A DNA stretch of 64,000 nt from CAVPDA01 sp963702495 (GCA_963702495.1 CAVPDA010000019.1:186001-250000); one strand, 5' to 3'; positions 42,825-54,895 are shown, counted from the first letter of the stretch. The notes: generated by a model not told the origin, from the sequence alone. A program made the numbers and translations.

Positions 42825-43226
42825 ATGAGAATCGCCGCCTTTGTCGTCCTCGCCCTCGTCTCCGCCCACACGTTTTCCCAGGAAGCGGCGGAAGAGAAAT
42901 CGCCGTCCGGCCTCGTGTACCGCTCGCTCAAGGACGGCACCGGCGCCAGCCCCGCGGCGACGGACACGGTCAAGGTTCATTATCGTGGCACCCTCACCGA
43001 CGGCACCGAGTTCGACAGTTCCTACGGGCGCGGCCAGCCGGCCGAGTTTCCCCTCAACCGCGTCATCAAGTGCTGGACCGAGGGCGTACAGAAGATGAAG
43101 GTGGGTGGCAAGGCGAAGCTCACCTGCCCGCCCGACATCGCCTACGGCAATCGCGCCATGGGCCGCCTGATCCCGGCCAATTCCACGCTGAACTTCGAGA
43201 TCGAATTGCTGGAGATCCGCAAGTAG
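42825..43226 (+). CDS. FKBP-type peptidyl-prolyl isomerase (exported)
   Basis: A 133-residue protein from the Met at 42825; upstream extension lacks family features. The signal peptide is MRIAAFVVLALVSAHTFSQ. One complete FKBP domain follows: VKVHYRGTLTDGTEFDSSYG, then the RVIKCWTEGVQKMKVGGKAK strand-helix, CPPDIAYGN and IPANSTLNFEIELLEI. It should catalyse prolyl cis-trans isomerisation during folding of periplasmic proteins, like a minimal FkpA/Mip without the dimerisation helix. Confidence 0.92.
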   Translation: MRIAAFVVLALVSAHTFSQEAAEEKSPSGLVYRSLKDGTGASPAATDTVKVHYRGTLTDGTEFDSSYGRGQPAEFPLNRVIKCWTEGVQKMKVGGKAKLTCPPDIAYGNRAMGRLIPANSTLNFEIELLEIRK

Positions 43227-43369
43227 GGTTCCGGTCCGCGGGCGGGCCTCCTGCTCGTCGATCGCGGAAGGAAGGGCGGCGCGATCACGGAGCCGCGGGC
43301 GCCGTCTCCAACTCTTGCCGGGCAGTGTGGTAGCGTAGGATTTCGCAACCTGCAGGCCGGCCCTATGTC

Positions 43370-45158
43370 ATGAGCGATCCGGTTTCCACCTCCGCCCCGG
43401 AACCGGGCCGCATCGCGCGCCCGCGCAGTGCCACGGATCAGAGCGGCTGGATGCGCTGGCTGCCGGGGCTGCGGACGCTGCGCCGGTACGAGGCGGCCTG
43501 GCTGCGCCACGATGTCGTGGCCGGACTGGTGCTGACGACGATGCTGGTGCCGGTCGGCATCGCCTACGCCGTGGCGTCGGGCCTGCCGGGCATCTACGGC
43601 CTCTACGCCACCATCGTTCCGCTGCTCGCCTATGCCCTGTTCGGCCCCAGCCGCATCCTGGTGCTGGGTCCCGATTCCTCGCTCGCTGCGCTCATTCTCG
43701 CCGTCGTCCTGCCGCTGTCCGGCGGCGAACCCCTGCGTGCCGTCGCCCTGGCCGGCATGATGGCGGTGGTGTCGGGTGCGTTGTGCATCCTGGCCGGCGT
43801 GGCGCGCCTGGGCTTCATCACCGAACTGCTGTCCAAGCCGATCCGCTACGGCTACATGAACGGCATCGCGATGACGGTGATGATCAGCCAGTTGCCCAAG
43901 CTGTTCGGCTTCTCCTCGGGTGGGGACGGTCCGCTGACCCGGATCTGGGAGTTCGCCCAGGCGGTGCTGGCCGGCAAGACCAACGCAGCAGCGCTCGCGG
44001 TCGGTGCCGGCACCCTGGCGGTGATCCTCCTGCTCAAGCGCCACCGGCGCGTGCCGGGCATCCTGATCGCCGTGGTCGGCGCCACCGTCATCGTCGGCGC
44101 CCTGGACCTGGCGGCAGGCGCGGGCGTCTCCGTCCTCGGTCCCCTGCCCCAGGGGCTGCCGACCTTCGCCATTCCCTGGATCACCTATGACGATATCGTT
44201 CCCGTCCTGATCGGCGGCTGCGCCGTCGCCCTCGTCTCCTTCGCCGACACCAGCGTGCTCTCGCGCAGCTATGCCGCGCGCACGCGGCGCCTACGTCGAC
44301 CCCAACCAGGAGATGGTGGGCCTCGGTGCCGCCAACCTGGCGGCCGGATTCTTCCAGGGCTTTCCCATCAGCAGCAGCTCGTCGCGCACTCCGGTGGCCG
44401 AGGCCGCGGGCGCCCGCACCCAGCTCACCGGCGTCGTCGGCGCACTCGCCGTCGCCCTGCTGCTGGTGGCGGCGCCGGACCTGCTGCGCCATCTGCCCGG
44501 CAGCGCCCTGGCCGCGGTGGTGATCGCCTCCGCCATCGGTCTGATCGAGGTCGCCGACCTGCGCCGCATCTACCGCATCCAGCGCTGGGAGTTCTGGCTG
44601 TCCATGGTCTGCCTCGCCGGCGTGGCGGTGCTGGGGGCGATTCCGGGCATCGGGCTGGCGATCGTGGTCGCCGTCATCGAATTCCTGTGGGATGGCTGGC
44701 GACCGCATTCCGCTGTCCTCGGTCGGGCCGAGGGCGTCAAGGGCTACCACGACATCACGCGCTATCCCGCTGCGCGCCGCATCCCCGGTCTGGTCCTGTT
44801 CCGCTGGGATGCGCCCCTCTTCTTCGCCAATGCCGAACTGTTCCAGGAGCGGGTGCTGGACGCGGTGGCGGAATCGCCGACGCCGGTGCGCTGGCTGGTC
44901 GTGGCGGCGGAACCGGTCACCAGCGTGGACGTCACCGCCGCCGACATCCTGGCCGAACTGGACGAGACCCTGCAGGCGGCCGGCATCGAACTGTGCTTCG
45001 CCGAGATGAAGGATCCGGTCAAGGACAAGCTGAAGCGCTTCGGGCTGTTCGCGCGGCTGGGCGAGGATCTCTTCTTCCCGACCATCGGCGCGGCCGTCAG
45101 CGGCTATCTCCGGACCCATGCGGTGGACTGGGTGGACTGGGAAGACCGGAATCCCTGA
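43370..45158 (+). pseudogene. SulP-family anion transporter with STAS domain, frameshifted
   Basis: Two overlapping frames make one SulP transporter of about 595 residues. The first (43370 to about 44285) has the N-terminal transmembrane core (VVAGLVLTTMLVPVGIAYAV, ASGLPGIYGLYATIVPLLAY) and reaches FADTSVLSRSYAAR. The second (from about 44283) resumes RGAYVDPNQEMVGLGAANLA, finishes the membrane domain, and ends in a cytoplasmic STAS domain (PVRWLVVAAEPVTSVDVTAA). One extra base near 44282 breaks the frame. The family moves sulfate, bicarbonate or other anions. The gene is otherwise intact, so the break is either very recent or an assembly error. Confidence 0.85.
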
Positions 45159-45165
45159 GGCGTCG

Positions 45166-45220
45166 TGTAGGGCGCGCCATGGGCGCCATTCCACGAACGG
45201 CGGGCGCGGCCCGCCCTACG
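45166..45220. repeat. REP-like imperfect inverted repeat
   Basis: GTAGGGCGCGCC (from 45166) and GGCGGGCGCGGCCCGCCCTAC (to about 45220) form an imperfect palindrome after the SulP stop. It is the same class as the repeats at 42496 and 59263. Confidence 0.65.
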
Positions 45221-45373
45221 CATTTCAATTGCGGCATCGCGCAGGGTGCGCACCCCGGCAACCGCCGTGGAGCGCGTGCGCCGTGCGCCAGGGCGTTGCG
45301 CGCCCGCCGACCGGCTTCCGGTGCGTGCCGGCGGACATGGCCCCCCCTGCATCCTGACGTGCCGCCGTGCCTC

Positions 45374-45396
45374 CGTAGGGCGGGCCGCGCCCGCCG
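45374..45396. repeat. REP-like half element
   Basis: CGTAGGGCGGGCCGCG followed by CCCGCCG repeats one arm of the 42496-42568 element with a single base change. The complementary arm is not seen nearby. It lies in the 356-bp gap between sulP and the next exported protein gene, otherwise empty apart from a TATCAT sequence near 45481. Confidence 0.6.
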
Positions 45397-45514
45397 ATTG
45401 TCGAGTCGGCGCGCCAGCCCTCTCTCGCGGCGCCGGCACGGTGCGCACCGCGCGCGACGTGTCGTCCCGCCCGGCTCTGCTATCATCTCGCGGCCAAGGT
45501 GCCCGGTACGATCC

Positions 45515-46225
45515 ATGCTCAAACCTACTGCAGTCGCCCTCTTTCTTGCGCTGGGCATCGCATCGAGCGGTGCGGCTCGCTCCCAGGCCCCGCAAGCAGG
45601 TCCCGCTTCCTCTCCGGCCGCGCGCATCGACGTTGACGTCCGGATGATGAGCGCCGAAGAGGTCAGGTCGCGCTCGGGCGACTCCCTGCTTCCGCCGGAG
45701 GCGGTCGGGCTCTTCCTCGTGCCGCAGGCCATGCTGGCGCCGACAACGTCGGACTCGGTCACGGCAACGGTGGTCGGTCCGCCCGGCGGCGTGGATTTCG
45801 AAGCTCCCGCTCGATCGGTGCTGTCCCAACTTGCGGCAAGCAGCCTCGCCACCGACCTGGCGACGGAAATCAGGGAGCGCATGCGCGCGGCAGCGCTGGA
45901 AGCGGGCGACGCCTGGAGTTTCGACGTGGTGATCGCCTATCACGGGCTGCGCTCCGAGCAATGGCGTCCGAGCGTGCAATCGGAGTCGGCGTCCTACTGC
46001 CTGGTCACCGCGGGCGTGGTCAGCGTCGGCGGCGTGAACGGCCCGGTCGATACCAGCACCTTTCAGCGCGGCGTCAACGCCCGCAGCGACGGCATGCCCG
46101 AACCGGAGTGCAAGATCCTGACCGAATATGCCGCCGGTGGCGGCGCGGCGCTGCGCCGCGCCACCCGCGACATGGCCGCCGTGCTGGCAGCCTGGATCGT
46201 CAATCGCACCCTGCAGTATCGCTGA
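45515..46225 (+). CDS. Exported protein of unknown function
   Basis: A 236-residue protein with a signal peptide (VALFLALGIASSGAARSQA). The mature part is not recognised. It contains RIDVDVRMMSAEEVRSRSGD, SFDVVIAYHGLRSEQWRP and a single Cys pair (SYCLVTAGV, PECKILTEY). It ends with a helix, RATRDMAAVLAAWIVNRTLQ. Spacing of strands suggests a mixed alpha/beta periplasmic domain. It converges on the LamB-like porin gene 10 bp away. The frame is continuous with the first half of sulP, but there is no relation. Confidence 0.7.
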   Translation: MLKPTAVALFLALGIASSGAARSQAPQAGPASSPAARIDVDVRMMSAEEVRSRSGDSLLPPEAVGLFLVPQAMLAPTTSDSVTATVVGPPGGVDFEAPARSVLSQLAASSLATDLATEIRERMRAAALEAGDAWSFDVVIAYHGLRSEQWRPSVQSESASYCLVTAGVVSVGGVNGPVDTSTFQRGVNARSDGMPEPECKILTEYAAGGGAALRRATRDMAAVLAAWIVNRTLQYR

Positions 46226-46235
46226 AGCAGCGCGC

Positions 46236-47465
46236 CTACCACCAACCCTCGAACTGCAAACCGATGGTCGAGCCGTGGCTCTGTCCGGCGAACACCCCGG
46301 TGGAGGAGATGGACGCCACCGCCGCATCGGTCGAGCCATTCGCCGCCGCCCGCGCCGCGTCGTTCCAGCGTGCATAGGTGTAGAACAGCCGCAGTTCCGG
46401 CCGCGACCAGAAGTTGCGGGCCATGGCCCAGGTCGGCGCGATCGTCAGCTTGGTCATGTTGCGCGTGTCGGCACCCGAGGGCTTGACGCGGTCATAGCCC
46501 AGTTCGGCCTGCAGCTTGATGTATTCGGTGATGCCGTAGCTCACCCGTGCGCCGAGCGAAGTCCAGGTCTGGTCGCCGTTGTCCGACTTGTCCTTCTGGT
46601 AGACCGCCGTCAGCATGCCGCCGAGTTCCGGCGTGATCTGCGCATAGACGCCTTCGACGACGCGAAAGCGCTTGTTCGACGTCGTGTTGGTGAGCGGTCC
46701 GGTGCCTCCCAGACCGGTGCCGGGGCCCACGCCATACTGGAACGCCAGCTTGTTCCAGCCGTCGCCCAGGATCTTCGTCTGGCGATGCTGCACGATCACA
46801 GCCCAGCCGGTGTCGCCATCGCCGGCGTAGCCGCTCTTGGGGATCAGGCTCAGCCCGAACTCGAGATCCCCGTTCGGATTCACTTGGACGCCACGGAGCT
46901 GGACATCGTGCCGCGTCGCATACTGCTTCTGGTCCTCGTTGTCCTCGCGCATGAAGGCATAGCTCAGCTTCAGGTCGCCGATGCGGATGTCCTCGACGCC
47001 GCCCCCCAGTCCCTGCGGATTCCAGTAGAAGAAGTCGGTGATGTGGATGTCCTCGCGCTTGTAGTAGCGGCGGCCGAGCCAGATCTGCCCGCCGTTCAGG
47101 AACGACAGATTCTCGGCGACGAGGTAGGCCTGGGGGACGCCGCCGTCGAGGCCAGCGTTAGTCACCATCGCCCTGTCGGCGGTGGGCAGGAACTCGCTGA
47201 ACATGACCCGGGCTTTCAGCGTCCCGCCGTCGGGCAGTTTCGTCAGCTCCTGGCCGAGCAGCAGTTCGCCGTAGACCTCGCACTCGTTGCCGAACCGGTA
47301 CTTGGACTCGGCGCCGGCCAGCTTGAAGCAGGCGGCCCCGCCGCCCTGCGAATTGCCACCCCCGAGGGCACGCAGGTAACCATTGACCTCTATGGAAAAA
47401 GCGCTGTCGCTGGCCAAGAGTACGAGAGCCGCCGCTGCCGTATTCAGAAATCGGGTGTTCCTCAT
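46236..47465 (-). CDS. LamB/maltoporin-family carbohydrate porin
   Basis: A 409-residue outer-membrane beta-barrel. The Met at 47465 is used, with GGAGG 5 nt upstream. The signal peptide is TAAAALVLLASDSAFS. The first mature segment IEVNGYLRALGGGNSQGG, then the disulfide-spaced ACFKLAGAESKYRFGNECEV, closely follows the LamB N-terminus. The last residues GLQFEGWW give an aromatic C-terminal strand for BAM assembly. It is the last gene of the fructose-type PTS operon, so it should admit the PTS sugar or its oligomers through the outer membrane. Confidence 0.9.
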   Translation of the reverse strand: MRNTRFLNTAAAALVLLASDSAFSIEVNGYLRALGGGNSQGGGAACFKLAGAESKYRFGNECEVYGELLLGQELTKLPDGGTLKARVMFSEFLPTADRAMVTNAGLDGGVPQAYLVAENLSFLNGGQIWLGRRYYKREDIHITDFFYWNPQGLGGGVEDIRIGDLKLSYAFMREDNEDQKQYATRHDVQLRGVQVNPNGDLEFGLSLIPKSGYAGDGDTGWAVIVQHRQTKILGDGWNKLAFQYGVGPGTGLGGTGPLTNTTSNKRFRVVEGVYAQITPELGGMLTAVYQKDKSDNGDQTWTSLGARVSYGITEYIKLQAELGYDRVKPSGADTRNMTKLTIAPTWAMARNFWSRPELRLFYTYARWNDAARAAANGSTDAAVASISSTGVFAGQSHGSTIGLQFEGWW

Positions 47466-47520
47466 CATCCCCTCCAATTTCTCATTGTGTCGAATCCGAA
47501 CGCGGGCCGGAGCCCCCGGC

Positions 47521-49281
47521 CTAACGCGCCGCCAACTGGACGTCTGCGATCGGCTTCTTCAGCAGCATCAGCAGCATCGCGGTGACGGCGGTGCCGGCGG
47601 CGATGGCGCCCACATAAAGCAGCAGGTTGCCCACCGCGTTCGGAATGGCGAGCACGAAGACGCCGCCGTGGGGTGCGCGCAGGGTGCAGCCGAACAGCAT
47701 CGACATCGCGCCGGTCACCGCCGCTCCGGCCACGCAGGACGGAATCACGCGCAGCGGGTCCTTCGCCGCGAAGGGGATCGCGCCTTCGGTGATGAAGGAG
47801 ATGCCGAGCACGGCGGCGGCCTTGCCGGCTTCCCGCTCGTCGGCGGAGAAGCGGTTGCGGGCGATGAAGGTGGCGACGGCGAGGCCCAGCGGCGGCACCA
47901 TGCCGGCCGCCATCACGGCAGCCATCGGCAGGAAGGTGTTGCTCGCCAGCAGCCCGACGGCGAAGGTGTAGGCCGCCTTGTTCACCGGCCCGCCCATGTC
48001 GATCGCCATCATGCCCCCCAGCAGCAGGCCGAGAAGAACGGCATTGGTGGAGCCCATGCCCTGCAGGAAGTGGGTCAGCCCGTCCATCACGGTCTTGGCC
48101 GGCGTGCCGACGACATAGACCATGAGCAGCCCGACGACGAGCGTGGACAGCAGCGGAATCACCAGCACCGGCTTGAGTCCCTCGAAATGGGTCGGCAGCT
48201 TGACGTGCTCGCGCAGCCAGAGGGCGACGTAGCCCGCCAGGAAGCCGGCCACGATGCCGCCGAGGAAGCCGGCCTGCAACTGGCTGGCGAGCATGCCGCC
48301 GATCAGCCCCGGCGCCAGCCCGGGACGGTCGGCGATGGAAAAGGCGATGTAGCCCGCCAGGACCGGCACCATCAGGCCGAAGGCCGCGCCGCCGCCGATG
48401 CTCATCAGCGCCGCCGCCAGGGTGCCTTTCTCCTTGAAGGCTTCGATGCCGAAGATGAAGGACAGGGCGATGGTGAGTCCCCCCGCCACCACGATCGGCA
48501 GCATGTAGGAGACGCCGGTGAGCAGATGCTTGTAGGGTCCGGCACGCTTTTCCGACTGGGCCGACTTGGCCTTCTGCACCTGCTGCAGAAAGTCGCCGCC
48601 TGCGGGCTGCGCCGCGAATGCCTCCTGCATCACCTTGTCGGTTTCCTTCAGCGCGCGGCCGACGGAGGTTTCATACACCGGCTTGCCGGCGAAGCGCGCG
48701 GTATCCACGTGGGTATCGGCGCCGATGATCACCACGTCCGCCGCGGCGATCTCCTCCGCGGTGAGCTGGTTCTTGGCGCCGACCGAGCCCTGGGTCTCCA
48801 CCTTGATGTCGTAACCGCGGGCCGCCGCCGCCTTTTTCAGCGCCTCGGCCGCCATGAAGGTGTGGGCGATGCCGGTGGGGCAGGCGGTTACGGCGACGAT
48901 CTTCTTGCGGGCAGCCGGCTGGGGTGCCGCTTCGGCAGGGGTTACTGCCGGCACCGCGGGTGCCGCCGGAGCGATGCCGATGGTCGCCAGAGCCGCTTCG
49001 AGCACCGCCCGGGTATCGCGGATCGCCGCGCTGGTGCTGGTCTCGAACACCGGCTTGCCGGTGAAGCGGGTCATCTCCACGTGGGTGTCGGCGGCGAGAA
49101 TCACCAGTTGCGCCGCGGCCAGGGCCTCGTCGCTCAGGACATCCTTGGCTCCGGCGGCGCCCTGGGTCTCGACGCTGATGCGGTGGCCCATCAGGGCGGC
49201 GGTCTTCTTCAGCGCCTCGGCCGCCATGAAGGTGTGGGCGATGCCGGTGGGGCAGGCGGTTACGGCGACGATGTTTGCCAT
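47521..49281 (-). CDS. fruA: PTS fructose-type transporter, EIIB'-EIIB-EIIC
   Basis: A 586-residue membrane permease that phosphorylates and imports fructose as fructose-1-phosphate. Two EIIB domains (about 1-100 and 126-225) precede the EIIC domain (about 245-580) with eight or nine helices. Both EIIB copies keep the phospho-cysteine motif TACPTGIAHTFMAAEALKK (Cys10 and Cys134). The EIIC signature is LGGMMAIDMGGPVNKAAYTF. AAAGGAG precedes the ATG. A 65-bp stretch is identical between the two EIIB coding parts (48836-48900 and 49208-49272). It follows fruK by 40 bp. Confidence 0.95.
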   Translation of the reverse strand: MANIVAVTACPTGIAHTFMAAEALKKTAALMGHRISVETQGAAGAKDVLSDEALAAAQLVILAADTHVEMTRFTGKPVFETSTSAAIRDTRAVLEAALATIGIAPAAPAVPAVTPAEAAPQPAARKKIVAVTACPTGIAHTFMAAEALKKAAAARGYDIKVETQGSVGAKNQLTAEEIAAADVVIIGADTHVDTARFAGKPVYETSVGRALKETDKVMQEAFAAQPAGGDFLQQVQKAKSAQSEKRAGPYKHLLTGVSYMLPIVVAGGLTIALSFIFGIEAFKEKGTLAAALMSIGGGAAFGLMVPVLAGYIAFSIADRPGLAPGLIGGMLASQLQAGFLGGIVAGFLAGYVALWLREHVKLPTHFEGLKPVLVIPLLSTLVVGLLMVYVVGTPAKTVMDGLTHFLQGMGSTNAVLLGLLLGGMMAIDMGGPVNKAAYTFAVGLLASNTFLPMAAVMAAGMVPPLGLAVATFIARNRFSADEREAGKAAAVLGISFITEGAIPFAAKDPLRVIPSCVAGAAVTGAMSMLFGCTLRAPHGGVFVLAIPNAVGNLLLYVGAIAAGTAVTAMLLMLLKKPIADVQLAAR

Positions 49282-49321
49282 CTCGAACTCTCCTTTGGGT
49301 TTTCGGCGGATGGGGCGGCGC

Positions 49322-50273
49322 TCAGGCCGCCACGGCCTGCACCGTCACCTGCTGCATGATCGACGCGACGGCCTGCGGCGAGGGGAGGCGCGGCCCGAGC
49401 TGGGTCAGCGCGCCGACGGCGGCGGCGGTGGCGAGCCGCGCGCAATCGGCGAGCGAGCCGCCGCGCAGGCGGGCGGCGACGAAGCCGGCCACCATCGCGT
49501 CGCCCGCCCCCACCGTGCTCTTTACTTCCACGGCGGGCGGCAGCGCCAGCAGGCACTCCTGGGCGTCCACAAACAGCGCGCCATCCTTGCCCATGGAGAC
49601 GACGACGTACTCGATGCCGCCTTTGACCAGAGTGCGCGCCGCAGCCGCCACCGCCGCCCGGTCCGGCAGGCGGGTGCCGAGCACTTCCTCCAGCTCGGCG
49701 ATGTTGGGCTTGATGGCGCAGGGTGCGGAGCCGATCGCTGCCCGCATCGGCTCGCCGCTGGTGTCCAGCACCACCCGCTTGCCGGCAGCCTTGAGCAGAT
49801 CCACCAGTTCGGCGTAGAAGCCAATCGGCACACCCGCCGGCAGGCTGCCTGACAGCACGAACCACTGATGCTCGGGCAGCAGCTTCAGGATCGCGTCGTG
49901 CAGGCCGGCCAACTCGGCCGCGCCCACGGTCTGACCGGGGAAGTTGATGTCGGTGATGCGGTGCTGCGCCTCGTCGATGATCTTGACGTTGACGCGGGTC
50001 TTGCCCGGCACCCGCAGGAAGCGGTCGGTCATGCCCTTGTCCTGGAACAGGCGTTCGAACACGGCGCTGTTCTCGCGCCCCAGGAAGCCGGTGACGGTGA
50101 CGCGAAAGCCGAGGTCGGACAGGAACGAGGCTACATTCACCCCCTTGCCGCCCGGATCGGAGCGCTCCCAGTTGAACGCGATTGACCTCGCCGGCGGTGA
50201 AGTCGGGAATCGCCGCGCTCTGGTCGATGGCGGGATTGAGGGTCAGCGTGGCGATGCCAGTGGATTCGGTCAT
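49322..50273 (-). pseudogene. fruK: 1-phosphofructokinase, frameshifted near its N-terminus
   Basis: A PfkB-family sugar kinase converting fructose-1-phosphate to fructose-1,6-bisphosphate. From the ATG at 50273 (GGAGA 7 nt upstream) the frame reads TLTLNPAIDQSAAIPDFTAG and EVNRVQ, then turns to nonsense. About 50173 a one-base change of frame gives WERSDPGGKGVNVASFLSDL and the rest of the enzyme. The PfkB signature VKSTVGAGDAMVAGFVAARL with the catalytic Asp is intact. An extra base around 50168-50175 explains it. Without repair, translation would stop early and the pathway would lack its second step. Confidence 0.85.
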
Positions 50274-50287
50274 GGCTCGGTCTCCGG

Positions 50288-52759
<2,472 letters not shown>

Positions 52760-52831
52760 TGCCTACCTCCTCCTGTTTGCCCCACTTCGATACTGCCCCG
52801 CAGCGGCGGATCCCGTTTCGCGGCGATTCCT

Positions 52832-53614
52832 CTATGGCCCCCCTGCGAAGCTGAGCGCCACGGCAGCGCGCTTGGCCGCTGCGATACCCTCCTTGGGCAG
52901 GGCGCCGTCGGCGATCCAGCGCGCGACCGCGTTGAACGGTACGATCGGCGCGAACGACTGCTGGCCCCACTTGCTGCTGTCGGCGATGGCGCACACGCTC
53001 TTGCTGCGGGCGATGACCGCGCGCTTGACCACCGCCTCGACATGGTTCGAGTTGGTCCACCCGGCGGCCGCGTCGACGCCCCCGGCGCCCATGAAGAACA
53101 GGTCGATGGCGAGGCCCGCGATCTGGGCCAGGGCGGTCGGGCCCACGGTGCTGAGCGCGTTCTGATACACCTCGCCGCCGATGAGTTGCACGCCGTAGGG
53201 CGTCTGTCCCGCCAGTTCGGTGGCGATGGTGATGCCGTGGGTGACGATGTGCAGGTGCGTGATGTGGGGCAGGCCCTGACGGATGGCGCGCGCCAGTTCC
53301 AGGGCGGTGGTGCCGGCATCGATGTAGATGGTCTGCCCGCTTTTCAGCAGCCGCGTCGCGGCGCGCCCGATCAATTGCTTCTGCGCCTGGTCGTGTTCCA
53401 GGCGCAGGGCGTAGTTCACGTCGCGGTTGAGCAGCACCGCCCCGCCGTGCACGCGGCGCAGCAGGCCGCGCGACTCCAGTTCCTGCAGGTCGCGGCGCAC
53501 CGTCATCTCCGAAAGCTGGAACTGCTCGGCCAACTGGCGCGTGCGGCATTCGCCCCGCGCCGACAAGACCGACAGGATCAGTTGCAGCCGATGATCGGCC
53601 AGATGTTCAGCCAT
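52832..53614 (-). CDS. DeoR-family transcriptional repressor of the fru operon
   Basis: About 260 residues from the Met at 53614; a Met at 53626 is alternative. The N-terminal HTH is ECRTRQLAEQFQLSEMTVRR followed by DLQELESRGLLRRVHGGAVL, the family signature. The C-terminal sugar-phosphate sensor domain (about 75-250) has TIYIDAGTTALELARAI, DLFFMGAGGVDAAAGWT and the final VALSFAGGP. It probably senses fructose-1-phosphate or a related sugar phosphate and controls its own operon. It is first in the operon, 72 bp ahead of the PTS fusion gene. Confidence 0.9.
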   Translation of the reverse strand: MAEHLADHRLQLILSVLSARGECRTRQLAEQFQLSEMTVRRDLQELESRGLLRRVHGGAVLLNRDVNYALRLEHDQAQKQLIGRAATRLLKSGQTIYIDAGTTALELARAIRQGLPHITHLHIVTHGITIATELAGQTPYGVQLIGGEVYQNALSTVGPTALAQIAGLAIDLFFMGAGGVDAAAGWTNSNHVEAVVKRAVIARSKSVCAIADSSKWGQQSFAPIVPFNAVARWIADGALPKEGIAAAKRAAVALSFAGGP

Positions 53615-53830
53615 GATGATGTCCATCCCTGCGAGCGTTTTCGCCGCCGCAAGCGGCCCCGACCCCGGCCTATTCGGCCTGGCGCCGCTGCGGTGACCAC
53701 CTATGATTTCCGTCGCGGCGCCAGCCCGAGCCCGGCGCACCATCCGCGGGCAAGGGGCGTGCACGCTGTCCTCGCAGAAGGGAGGCCGAGAAATCGTCGA
53801 ATCGGGCATGAGGTCGATGATGTTGCGACG

Positions 53831-53895
53831 TGTTTGATTTACACACAAGATCGCACATTATCGAACATTTTGCAAGCGATTTCTTTGAACGGCCC
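53831..53895 (-). promoter_or_regulatory. Promoter/operator region of the fru operon
   Basis: This is a distinctly AT-rich patch upstream of deoR. Two decamers, TCGCACATTA (53851-53860) and TCGAACATTT (53861-53870), are tandem copies spaced exactly one helical turn. DeoR-family repressors usually bind such short direct repeats. The rest of 53627-54193, which also leads to the divergent kinase gene, shows no gene. Confidence 0.45.
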
Positions 53896-54193
53896 ATTTT
53901 CATCGGAGCAGCCAGGAGACGCCCGGACGCTGGAATCCCGACGCACGGCACCTGATTTGCAGCATGGGTACACCGACCCTGCTTCTACGAATCGGCCACG
54001 ACTCTGAAGCCCTGGCAATACAATAGCGGCCGAGTCTCAGGCGCGGCCCTCTCCGGCACTCCAGTCGCGCCGGCATTGCATCCCGGGCAATCCCCGCATC
54101 GTGGGCAAACCGGCGCGAGATTGCGCTTGCGCCACCCCAACGTTACATTGCCGACACGTCCGGATTTGCCCGGCGCTATCTGGAGGAGGATCT

Positions 54194-54835
54194 GTGACGG
54201 AAGAGGCAGAACGCGCGAATGTGATCGCGTTCCTGGGCATCGACGGCTCGGGCAAGTTGACCCAGGCGAAGCGCATCGCGAGCTGGCTGCAAAGCGCGGG
54301 CCATGCGGTGACCTACCTCAAGACCAGCCGCGGCCGCTCCAAGCTGGACCGGGTCGCGCGATCGAACGGGTTCGCCGACTTGGCGGACTACGTCGGCGCC
54401 GAGAGTGCGGCATTGATGAACGCGTCACTCGGCTGGTGGAGCCTTTACGGAATTCGACAATCGTTCCGTGAGCCGGGAGCTTTCGTCGTGCTCGACCGCT
54501 ACATGCATTGCCACGCCGCCATGGCCCGCATTCAGGCCCCTGCGGTGGAGGACAAGATCCGCGGCCTGTTTCGTCGCTACCCGGAGCCCGACCAGACGAT
54601 CTTCGTCCATGCTCCCGCCGCCGTCGCCCATGCCCGCACCCTCGACCGGGACGGGCGCGAAGTGGACACGGTTGACGCGCTTGCCGCCTTCGACCGTGCC
54701 TATCGCGGGCTGCCGGAATTCTCAACCTTCATTCCGGTGGACGGCAACCGTCCGCCCGATGTGGTCCAGGTCGAGATCCGACGGCTGGTCGCGCAGCGCT
54801 TTCGGCTGCCCGAAGAGCTGCTCGCCGCGGACTGA
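54194..54835 (+). CDS. Thymidylate-kinase-like P-loop protein
   Basis: A 213-residue protein from a GTG start with GGAGGAGG just upstream. The P-loop is FLGIDGSGKLTQAKRIASWL near residue 17. TMP kinases have GSGKST here, but this copy reads GSGKLT, so the Ser that helps hold Mg is replaced by Leu. Other segments fit the fold: FVVLDRYMHCHAAMARIQ (DR motif) and QTIFVHAPAAVAHARTLDRD (LID-like). The chain is divergent from true Tmk and may be a nucleotide-kinase paralogue. It is not in an operon. Confidence 0.75.
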   Translation: MTEEAERANVIAFLGIDGSGKLTQAKRIASWLQSAGHAVTYLKTSRGRSKLDRVARSNGFADLADYVGAESAALMNASLGWWSLYGIRQSFREPGAFVVLDRYMHCHAAMARIQAPAVEDKIRGLFRRYPEPDQTIFVHAPAAVAHARTLDRDGREVDTVDALAAFDRAYRGLPEFSTFIPVDGNRPPDVVQVEIRRLVAQRFRLPEELLAAD

Positions 54836-54895
54836 TCGCGCGCGGCAGGGCGGCGGTTCGATGCGGCGCCGCCTGATGCGCGCGGCAGGCGGACT

